Program-made: the position numbers and the translations under genes
From: Melastoma dodecandrum
Lineage: Eukaryota > Streptophyta > Magnoliopsida > Myrtales > Melastomataceae
Length of the DNA stretch: 64,000 nucleotides
Reading direction: 5' to 3'
NCBI GenBank assembly: GCA_029817715.1
Contig: JARUPY010000394.1
Coordinates: forward strand, 620,001 to 684,000
Shown: positions 55,287 through 64,000 of the stretch, piece by piece
Layout: each line of letters begins with the position of its first letter
Numbering within the stretch: the first letter of the stretch is position 1
Notes under the pieces: model-generated
Told to the model about the DNA's origin: nothing
The model's input: the letters and a program-made list of their open reading frames with translations, nothing else
Database searches by the model: none

Positions 55287-56751
55287 ATTGTTGTGTTTTT
55301 ATGTCTTTTTGTTATGAACTTATGGATTGATCACATTTAAAAACGTTGATTTCACGACATTCAAAATTGAATTGAAGTCACTTAATAAAATTATATTTTT
55401 AATTTAACATTGACGTCTATATGCCAAAAACACACTTGCACTTTGTGCTTAAAGCTATTTGAAATGTATGCCTTTGTGTGGACTTTGACGCTTTTATTAT
55501 CTAATCGAACTTGAAAGTGTGTTCACGACTCGGGTCCGTTTCATCCGTATGTCCGGTGAAATTCCCTCATTTATGGATTTGAAGACGTTTTTCAGGACCT
55601 TCTTTCCTTCGAAGGTTTTCGTCCTCTCTACCTTAATTCTTAACGGTAGAAGATGAGGTGGTCGCCCGTCGTCCTATCCGCCATCGTAAATCTCTCTCTT
55701 GCATTTTATCCCCTTTTATGCTATAAAATGCATCCAAGATTAATGCACAGAATATTGGGGCAAGTCTCTCGGCTGGCTTGGCATGGAGTTGGTTCTGTCT
55801 GTGAATGAAGCTTTGGAGACCGTCCCTGTTGTGATACTGTCGGTCCGGTCACCCCTCCATCGCGGGTGTCTGTTTCGGCATGATGTCCTGCCCAATGGAT
55901 ATTGTTTTTGCAGTGGTTGTGAATTGGTGTGCGAAGATAGGCCTTCGGATTTTGGTGATTAGACTTGCCGTAAATGCTCAAATATCTTTACCCTCCACTC
56001 CTCTGCAAAGAGATGTCTCAACTTGCACCATTAATTGCCATTTTGTGATTATAAATGTTCTCGGTTTTATTGTTTACGACTTCGGTGTTTGTTTTTCTTG
56101 TTTTGGGCATGGAAGACAGATATTCTGATTCCGATCAATGTTGTGGGGGTATTTTTCCTTTTTGTCGGAGCTTGACCTTCATTTAGATACATTGCTTCAT
56201 TGGTTATGATTAAGTATTAATCACGCTACAGGAAAGGAGTGGTGCGCATTCTCAGTCAAGCCATCATCTGGACTTGGATTTAGCTCAAAAGATCTATGTT
56301 GGTGAAAACATTTCAAGCAAGGATCGGTTCAACTTCCTTGTCAATACGGTTAATCTTCACTGGTAATTTAGCCATATGGAAAATAAGTTATGTGCGAGCA
56401 GATGGTGCTAAAGTATGATTTAATGTAGACAACATTTCCAAATATGTATTGAACCCATGAGGGCCTTTATACTTATCATTGAACTTGGCTTTGGTTAGAA
56501 AGAGAAAATGACAAATTAAGAAGTCTTTCCAAGATGCTATTTGTCAATGTTTATGGCTATAGATGACTACAGAATTAATGTAGAAGAAAAGGCACTTGAG
56601 GTGGGAAAACTAGGGACGGCTTGGAAACAACCTCTTTGTGAGTGTGCTCCTCCATCTTTTTGGGTGGAAGTTTTTGGTAGTGGACTAGTTGTTGATAGGG
56701 AACAACTTGTTTTGCCAAGATAAAGTGTAGCCATTCTGGATGGGGAAGAAC
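55287..56751. other. Gene-free stretch
   Basis: I see no recognisable coding sequence. Short frames (for example 55,880-56,128 and 56,541-56,723) show no known motif. Part of this may be the outer sequence of the hAT element to the left. Confidence 0.45.
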
Positions 56752-57008
56752 TGATACATGAGCATAATATTATTTTTAGATTTTATAATATTATGGGTAT
56801 TTTAGGAATATCACATTATATTTTTTTTAGTATAAATAATACCATAGGGTTTCTAAGGAGGATAATTATTTTTTATCCTATTATCTGATTTTATGAATTT
56901 CTTGAGGTTTTTTTATAAATCTTAGAATTCTTTATCGTTCCCTTCATTCTATTCGTTTTCTCCTAGTTTTTTTGCGATTTCTCCAATTTTCGCTATGTTA
57001 CTCCATCA
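56752..57008 (+). repeat. 5' LTR of a short-LTR chromovirus
   Basis: A 257-bp AT-rich stretch from TGATACATGAGC to CTCCATCA precedes a primer-site-like TGACATTAGAGCCCG (57,011). It contains AGTATAAATAATA (about 56,831), a likely TATA box. No matching 3' LTR was found in the window, so its limits rest on TG...CA and the primer site alone. Confidence 0.5.
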
Positions 57009-57060
57009 ATTGACATTAGAGCCCGAGTTCTACCTTAGGGTTAAAGTTTAGGATTTCACG

Positions 57061-58271
57061 ATGGCTAATCGTTGTAGAGGGCATGGGAGAGGGGTTCAAC
57101 ACCAACAGGCAAAACTTGCTGAGATGCGAAGTATGATTGAAGATCTACCGCGAGCAGTCCAGCTGCTACGACAGGAACGCGTGGGAGCCCGAATGGAGAT
57201 TCCGGAAGGGAACCACAACTCTTTCGACATACAAGAAGGTAGTATTGAGCATGAATATGATAAAATCGAAGACAATCATTTTCGTGAAGCCGGACTTGTA
57301 AACGACATAGGAGGAGGTGGACTGGAGGAGAGGCTAATTTGTGCCCTATATCTCAATAGTGGTGGGATCAAGATTGAAGTGGCTGATTTTCACGGGAATA
57401 TGCATGCAGATGATTTTCTTGAATGATTGACTAGCTTTGAAAATTATTTCGAGTGGAAGCCTATGGTAGAGGGAAGGAAAGTACTCTTTGTGAAGCTGAA
57501 ATTGAAAGGAGCTGTATTTCAATGGTGGAAGAGAGTTGAAAAACAACTTTACCGACAAGGAAAGCCAAAGATCAATACTTGAGAGCACATGAAGAGTATG
57601 CTATGAAAACAGTTTTTACCGGCAGATTACAGTATGGAGTTGCATGAGAAGTATCATGCCCGAAGACAAAATTCTCTATCGGTAGATGATATTATGCGGA
57701 GTTCAATAATCTGACTGTTCGAGTTAGATTGAATGAAACCAATGAGCAACTTATGTCTCGCTATCTAGCAGGCTTAAAAAGATCCATCAGGGATGAGATG
57801 AGTGTGATTCGTGTATTCAGCATAGAGGATGCTCGACAATATGCGTTGATGGCTGAGAAGGCGACAATCATATGGTAGATTAGATGGAGGTTTTAGTGCT
57901 GATCATCCACGCCGAATAGATCAACGACCATCTAGGTTTACACAGGGGACTATTCCTCTTATAGAAGTGATGTGAATGACAAGGGCCAAGCTGTGGTTAA
58001 TCCTGGAGCTCAAAGAAGTTCCAAATCTGGTCCAGGTGGTAGCTCTAAATTACGTTGCTTCACATGTGGGGAGCACGGGCATACGTCGTACGCATGTCCA
58101 CAAAAGAGGGTGAACTTTGCTGAAGTAGAAGAGGATTTTGATGAGGAACTAGACCCCGTCTGTAAAGAATATCGTGATGAGGATGTGGAAATTGATATTT
58201 ATCCAGTCCAAGGGGAATCGGTTATCATCAGGAGAGTTATGACAACAAAGAAGGTAGATACTGAAGATTAG
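57061..58271 (+). pseudogene. Chromovirus gag remnant
   Basis: The likely start is at 57,061 (MANRCRGHGRG). A capsid-type region follows after a stop (FHGNMHADDFLE, then LTSFENYFEWK, AVFQWWK), with further frame changes, and then a CCHC knuckle CFTCGEHGHTSYAC with an acidic tail. It is typical of plant Gypsy Gag and not translatable as one chain. Confidence 0.75.
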
Positions 58272-58325
58272 CAAAGACACAACATATTCAAGACTCGTGT
58301 TCTTTGTGGGGGTAAAGCTTGTGAT

Positions 58326-58622
58326 GTGATTATCGACGGTGGGAGCATGGAGAATGTTATTTCCAAAGATGTTGTGGAAAAGCTTAAGTTGCAGTTGGAG
58401 AATCATTCAAATCCTTATAAAATCAGGTGGCTCAATAAAGGGAATGAGATACTAGTGACATCCCGTTGTTTGGTACAATTTTCTTTGGATTCTGACTTGA
58501 ATGATGAAGCTCTTTGTGATGTCGTGCCAATGGATGCTGGTCATATCCTTCTTGGTCGACCTTGGCTTTATGATCATGATATGAATTACCGTACGAAGCC
58601 AAACACGTATTCTTTTTATTAG
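58326..58622 (+). pseudogene. Chromovirus aspartic protease remnant
   Basis: The sequence contains MIIDGGSMENVIS, where the family has D-x-G-S; the Asp is present (I-D-G-G-S). It is followed by VVPMDAGHILLGRPWLYD, matching the second conserved part of Gypsy proteases. Flanking stops isolate it. Confidence 0.7.
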
Positions 58623-58988
58623 GATGGTAAGAAGTACACTTTGCATCCTCTCAAAGAAGAAGCTAGTGAGTTAACCCCGACTTCAAGCAAGGTTAGTGGA
58701 TTTCTTTGTGCTGAGAAATTCGAAGCTGAGGTTAGGACACTGAAGTTATGTATGCCTTGCTAAGAAGAGTGATGGATCACAAGCAGGCTGTTGATGTACC
58801 ACGGTTTCCACCCTTAATTGAAGAAATCTTGACGAAATACTCTAAGCTGGTGAATGAAGAGTTACGGCATGCGCTGCCCGCCTTTAAGAAGTATTCAACA
58901 TGCCATTGATCTGGTTCCTAATGCACCTTTATCGAATTTGACAGCCTATCACATGCCTCCAAAACAACGAGCCGAAATATAAAAACAG

Positions 58989-59546
58989 GTGGAGGAACTC
59001 ATATCGAAGGGGCTGGTGTGCGAGAGTAAAAGTTCATATGCATGCCCAGCTTTACTTACACCAAAGAAAGATGGTTCTTGGAGGATGTACGTGGATAGTA
59101 GCGCAATAAACAAGATAACGGTCAAGTATCGTTTTCCAATCCCACGTTTGGATGAAATGCTTGATCAGTTGGTCAGGGCGAAGGTATTTTCCAAGATTGA
59201 TTTAAGAAGCGGCTATCATCAAATAAGGTTAAGGGCTGGTGATGAATGGAAAACAACATTCAAGACACCAGATGGACTCTATGAATGGATGGTGATGCCT
59301 TTCGGGTTGTCTAATGCACCTAGCACGTTTATGCGTGTCATGACAGATGTACTCAAGCCTTTTCTGAAGACTTTGGTCATCATTTACTTTGATGACATCC
59401 TGATTTACAAAAAAACAGAAGAAGATCATTTGATTCACTTGCGCCATGTCCTGGATGTTCTTTCTCAGGAGAAGCTCTACATCACGAGCGTGAAGTCCTT
59501 TTTCTCGCTTTCATTATTTATGATAAAGTTTTCGCTCTTGATCTAG
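58989..59546 (+). pseudogene. Chromovirus reverse-transcriptase remnant
   Basis: A 185-codon open stretch with [26 protein letters not shown] and the catalytic box YFDD ([10 protein letters not shown]). The core is intact, but the frame is lost near 59,500 and resumes at 59,552 with WPSPTSIKEMQSFHGLASFY and an RNase H start (LECDASQYGIGVVL, ending 59,884). Confidence 0.85.
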
Positions 59547-60065
59547 AAAAGGTGCGCGTGATAATAGAGTGGCCATCACCTACGTCTATTAAAGAAATGC
59601 AGAGCTTTCATGGATTGGCATCTTTCTATAGAAGGCTTATCAAGAACTTCAGTTCTGTAATGAGCCCATTAACAGAATGTTTGAAGAAGAAAAATTTTGA
59701 GTGGACCTCATCAGCAGCCAAAGCTTTTGACTATGTGAAGTCAATGATGAGCAGCGCTCCAATTCTTGCATTGCTTGATTTTGACAAACTCTTTGTTTTA
59801 GAGTGTGATGCATCTCAGTATGGTATAGGGGTTGTCCTTACTCAAGATGAGAAGCCAACTGAGTTCATTCTTAAAAGAATTTAATTTCACTATGAAGAAT
59901 AAGTAGGGCCAGTTGAATATGGTAGCTGATGCCTTGAGTCGTCGATCATTCGTTATAATGATCATGAGTGCTCAGACTCATTTTGAGGAGCTCAAGAATC
60001 AATATTAGACTGACAACTTTTTCGGTTCTATATTCACAAAGTCACAGGGAGGTCCAGATAACGAG

Positions 60066-60689
60066 TTGTTACCTTATAGGTTGCATGATGGCCATTTGTT
60101 CAAGGGCAACCAACTTTGCTTTATTGACTGTTCTTTGCGTGAGCAAGTCATTCGAGAGCTACATGGTAGTTGGCTTGGAGGACACTTTGGCAGGGATAAG
60201 ACCATGGCAACGGTGGCTGAACGACATTTCTGGCCAAAGATGTATTGTGATGTGGGCAATATTATTCAGAGAAGTGCTCCTTGTCAGCTTGGCAAGGGGA
60301 CATCGCAAAACACGGGACTATATACACCGCTGCTCATTCCGGAAGCTCCGTGGTTGCACCTAAGTATGGATTTTGTCTTAAGACTTTCAAAGACAACGAA
60401 GGGATATGACTCAATTTTTGTTGTGGTAAACCGTTTTCCGAAGATGGTGCATTTTATACCTTGCTCGAAGAGAAGTGATGCAACTCACATCGCTGATTTT
60501 TTTCATAGAAGTTGTGAGATTATATGGCATACCGACATCTATTGTTTCTGATCGAGACGTTAAGTTTATGAGTCACTTTTCGAGGACATTGTGGAGGAAG
60601 TTTGACACGAAGCTAAAATATTCTAGCACTTGTCATCCTCAAACAGATGGGCAGACCGAGGTTGTGAACATGAACTTCGGTAACTTGTT
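60066..60689 (+). pseudogene. Chromovirus integrase remnant, N-terminal and core
   Basis: A zinc-domain-like stretch (LHGSWLGGHFGRDKT, then a degraded C-x2-C) precedes the core: LSMDFVLRLSKTTKGYDSIF with the first Asp, then after a frameshift [14 protein letters not shown] with the second Asp and [12 protein letters not shown] with the Glu. The frame is cut at 60,689 by an inserted repeat. Confidence 0.85.
60683..60689. repeat. Target duplication ACTTGTT, left
   Basis: These seven bases belong to the integrase and recur at 62,135-62,141, where the integrase frame resumes. They mark the insertion of the 60,690-62,134 element. Confidence 0.8.
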
Positions 60690-62134
60690 GATCACGCTTG
60701 TCAAAGGCGGCAAATTAAATACTCTAGCAAACCTAACTAACTTGTAGATAGGGTAAGTAGAGGTCGATCCCACAGAGAATCAACAGAGAAAGAATTTCCT
60801 AACGGTCGCACGTTTAACGATATCAAGGTCAAGTCTAACAAGATGAATGAGAGTAAAACAGAAAAATAGAATGCAAATAAACGGTAGTTCAATCAAATAT
60901 TAAAAGCCTAGGACTATTAACTTCCCCTAACGAATTATCTAACTCGTTCCTTCCTTTCTCCAGTTATCAAATTCTCAAGTTACTAACCTAGGGTTCGATT
61001 ATCTCCTTACGCCTCTTCCGAAAGCTCTAAGGACGTATTCCCTGTATCGAGCTAATCACTCTATTCCTTGGCAATTAACTAGTGGGAACCCATTATGCAA
61101 CAACCCTAAATGGCTACCTAAGGCGATTCGGTATATTCCTACCCCTTTCGCTAATTAGCTCTGTTTTCCAACGAGACGCTAACTTAGGCTATTCAATCCA
61201 CGGCTTAACCTAAACAACTTTTCCAAGCTCGAATAGGTCTCCATATCAAATTAATTGGTGGCCAGTCAATTAATCGCATTAAGATCAAGATTTAAATAAG
61301 TAACCACATGAATTCGAATAACACGGAGAAAAGGAATTCACTCGTTAAATAAAAGCGTTAAGTTCCATTGAAGTCCTAGAAAAATGAATTAGTTCATAGC
61401 GTAAAAGAAATTCATCCCAAGTTCAAGAGAAAATAATAACGACATAGAAGCCAAAGAGAAAGAAAGAAAAGAAAAACGTCCTCCCGATCTTCCGATCCGA
61501 GAAGTAGTAGCCTCGTCCTGATCTCCGCTTCAACCTTAGCCGTCACCGCCTTCTCCGTTCTCGAGTCGAATCTCTCATCCTCCTTCCTCTCCTCAGAATA
61601 AATCCCCCTAAAGTTCCTCTAAAACAGAATATATTGTTCCCATCTAGAAAGATTTCCTAATATTCTCCATATCTAGATAATATCTCTAGGGAGAATAAAA
61701 TAAAATAACATATAACTACCAAAATAAATACCTAATTGATCATCTATGTCTTCATAATGTAGTCTCCGGAAGATTTGAAGACTCCTTGAGCGATTTGGAA
61801 ATAGGTTCGTCGGTGGTCGCTTGAATCCACATAACCTTCAAGGACGCGTCCTTCAGCTTTCTGTCCACTTTCCGCTCACATCCACTTCACTTCGTTCCAG
61901 CTTCAGAATCTCCTTCATTTTCCTATATTAAAACATGCAAACCAAGAGGCATCAACAAAATAAAAGATTCAAATCAAAATAGATTAAAAAACTACGAAAA
62001 TAATAAAAATCAACTTAAACTAAAACTAAACTAAAAAGTACTCAAATCCTACCAAATTCCTATCAATACTCGTACGACTAACCACATAAAGCATCATTAG
62101 AGATATGAAATAACCCTACTTTCATAGAGTTATC
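60690..62134. mobile_element. Non-coding repeat family, copy 2, inserted in integrase
   Basis: The 1,445-bp element starts GATCACGCTTGTCAAAGG and ends CATAGAGTTATC. It interrupts the chromovirus integrase exactly, with a 7-bp ACTTGTT duplication. It resembles 46,435-47,733 in order and phrasing (GTCGATCCCACAGAG, TATCTCCTTACGCCTCTTCC, CTCTATTCCTTGG). It has no open reading frame of note and no obvious long terminal repeats of either kind. The transposon class is not clear. Confidence 0.75.
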
Positions 62135-62818
62135 ACTTGTTAAGATGTCTCGTTGGGAATAATGTGAAGAGTTGGGATTTTGTGATTCCTCAAGCTGAGT
62201 TTGCTTACAACAACTCAGTGAATAGGGGTATAAAGAAGACTCCTTTTGAAGCTACATATGGATTGCGATCCCAACATGTTGTCGACCAAGTTCCACTTTC
62301 GAATGAGGCTCGTGTAAGTGATGCTGGTGAAGTTTTTGCTGAGCATGTGCGATGAATTCACGAAGATGTCCGAAGCACTTTGAAGGCAAGCAATGAGACC
62401 TATGCTACCGCAGCTAATGAGCATCGCCGAGTGAAAGATTTTAATACTGGAGATCTGGTCATGGTGCACTTGAAAAGACAGAGGTTTCTAAAGAGGACTT
62501 ATCACAAGCCGAAAGCGGGGAAATTCGGACCTTGTAAGGTGTTGAAGAAGGATAAGTTCGAATGCTTATCTGATAGAACTACCTCCAAAGCTACAAATCA
62601 GTCCGGTCTTTAATGTCTTAGATTTGTATGAGTTTGTGGGTGCTGATGAAGGTTATGCTGTCCAAAATGTTATTGAAGATGTTCTAGATGGAAAAGAGGC
62701 TAAGTCAAGAAGAGGAAATCAATACAGGAGGTTCTTGGTGAAATGGTTGAGAAAGTGTTTACGTGCGGAACACGTCGCGATATATCGGGGACTAAGTGTT
62801 GAATGTGGTCTCCAGTAA
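62135..62818 (+). pseudogene. Chromovirus integrase C-terminal and chromodomain-like remnant
   Basis: The integrase resumes with LRCLVGNNVKSWDFVIPQAE and FAYNNSVNRGIKKTPFEATY, then a GPCKVLKK block (GPY/F-like). The last piece, ending 62,818, has RRGNQYRRFLVKWLRK, resembling the start of a chromodomain, and then is lost. Confidence 0.8.
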
Positions 62819-64000
62819 AGTGAAGCAAATAACAAAAAGTAATCAAGAATCCACTAATTCAAAGGAATAACCAACTTCGGGTAATAGATCTTATTATAGA
62901 ATTCGCTTCATAGAATGTAAACTAACACTTCTCACTTCGATCAGCAAAACTTTGAGCTGTCACTAATAAAGGTCTCAGCAAATTTGAGTCATGTAGCCTC
63001 CTCAAGCAACATAGCTCAAATGAGTGTTGATCCGAGCGATCCCGCATCGTTTGCTTAAAGGCTGCTTGAAGTGCTTCGAGGTGAAGAACCATCGGTGTCC
63101 AACTTCGACGAGCTGGTTCGAACTATGGAAGCTATACAAAGACACGACAAGACTCCCATCAACTTGCTCAGCATCTTCCAAGGACTCAGGGAAACGTTCT
63201 GGAAGTCTTTGGAACATTGGGAGAGATTCCTGTCGGATGCCAGACAATGGAAGGATTTCTCCACGAAGTTGATGAATCATGACTCTGCCTAGCACAAGGC
63301 GATGTCGATTTATTCTGTACATCAGCGTTTGATCGATGAACGAGACCGATTGAAGGGTGAAATCAATGACGTGACGTTGAAGTTGGAAAAAATCGAAGCC
63401 AAGGTGATTGTCTGACAGAAGGAGTTGTCTGAGGCTGAGCAAGAAGTCGAAGCAAATCGCCTATCCTCGTACGAGATAAACAACCTGATCTCCTTCCAGA
63501 AAGCCGTAAATGTCCTCATGGTCAAGAACAACACCCGAGCTTATTTTGTTGATCTGGTAGCAGGGCTCTTGTTTGGTCCTGGGTAGTGATGATCTTTTTT
63601 TTTCCTCTTAATTTGATGAATTCGGTAGTTCGAACAAATCTCAATCTCGACAGACTTGCCTAATCGATTCATTCCATAATCGAACTCCAAATCGTCACAA
63701 ATATAAGATATTTAAATTTATACAGTTGAAAATTAAACCCAATTTAATGAAGCTGTTGCGATTCCTTGAGATCTGTTAAGATTTTTCGGAGACTCTTAAG
63801 ATTCTCCTTGTTCGATGCAGCCTTATATGGCTGCTTTATAAATAGCAAAGGGAAGGACATTAATCCGCACTTCTTTATTTGAACAACTCAGCCATAATGT
63901 CCTGCCGAGAAGCTGTTCTTCCAAACCCATTATCTTATCCACATCCAAAAGAACCTAGGTTCCCAACCTTAGATTTCATGAAAGCCTAGGTTCACAACCT
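62819..64000. other. Right edge: decayed coding remnant of unknown type
   Basis: Frames around 63,002-63,570 on the plus strand (LLSIFQGLRETFWKSLEHWE, then after stops a coiled-coil-like, charged stretch with ERDRLKGEINDVTLKLEKIE) look like the remains of a coiled-coil protein, perhaps from a retroelement, but I do not recognise the family. A good TATA motif (TTTATAAATAGC, about 63,833) lies near the edge and could belong to an LTR or gene continuing outside. Confidence 0.35.

Larger units (their letters stand above)
57009..62818 (+). mobile_element. Degenerate chromovirus (Reina-like Ty3/Gypsy), interrupted
   Basis: The order gag, zinc knuckle (CFTCGEHGHTSYAC, about 58,050), protease, RT, RNase H, integrase and a chromodomain-like end (RRFLVKWLRK, about 62,730) is clear but broken by many stops and shifts. 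The short LTR and RT/integrase style suggest the Reina group. A 1,445-bp non-coding element splits the integrase at 60,689. The 3' end, including the LTR, is missing after 62,818. Confidence 0.85.

Noticed and set aside
1..64000. A novel defence, biosynthetic or toxin system
   Set aside because: I looked for clustered enzymes, effector-type genes and phage-like modules and found none. The unusual structures here are transposon and repeat architecture.

Overview
This is a nuclear window from a flowering plant, most likely a dicot. It holds two intron-containing plant genes, nested Ty3/Gypsy and Ty1/Copia LTR retrotransposons with tRNA-Met-type primer sites, hAT and Mutator-type DNA elements, and SINE-like sequence. 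I cannot name the species. I see no prokaryotic operon, CRISPR array, rRNA gene or genuine tRNA gene.

Positions 1-25,335 are a three-level transposon nest. The oldest layer is a decayed Copia element (about 1,606-5,501, continuing at 24,870-25,335). A minus-oriented Gypsy-type LTR, apparently solo, sits inside it (5,502-6,219 plus 23,190-24,869) and is bounded by AGCAT duplications. Inside that LTR sits a young Tekay-like chromovirus array with the layout LTR-internal-LTR-internal-LTR (6,220-23,189), bounded by one CCTGC duplication. Both of its 1,482-codon gag-pol frames are open. A further copy of the Gypsy-type LTR, in the opposite orientation, ends at about 1,486.

Positions 25,336-38,085 are mostly gene-free. 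They contain a 923-bp non-autonomous hAT element (27,251-28,173, 8-bp duplication), a Pack-MULE-like element (30,301-31,182, 9-bp duplication) carrying a two-exon piece of a pyruvate decarboxylase gene, a 955-bp solo LTR (32,810-33,764, 5-bp duplication) and a SINE-like sequence.

Positions 38,086-45,516 are the genic island. It holds a 1,014-residue leucine-rich-repeat receptor-like kinase (two exons, HRD motif changed to HYN, so probably a pseudokinase) and a six-exon gene for a 244-residue IMPACT/YigZ-family protein. Between them lies a 1.4-kb palindromic element whose arms are themselves palindromes.

Positions 45,517-64,000 return to transposon debris: two copies of a 1.3-1.45-kb non-coding repeat, a Copia element with both LTRs but most of its reverse transcriptase deleted, a decayed intron-bearing hAT (DUF659-type) transposase gene, and a decayed short-LTR chromovirus interrupted in its integrase by one of the non-coding repeats. 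The two plant genes are unrelated in function as far as the sequence shows. Most of the structure here records transposon insertion and recombination.
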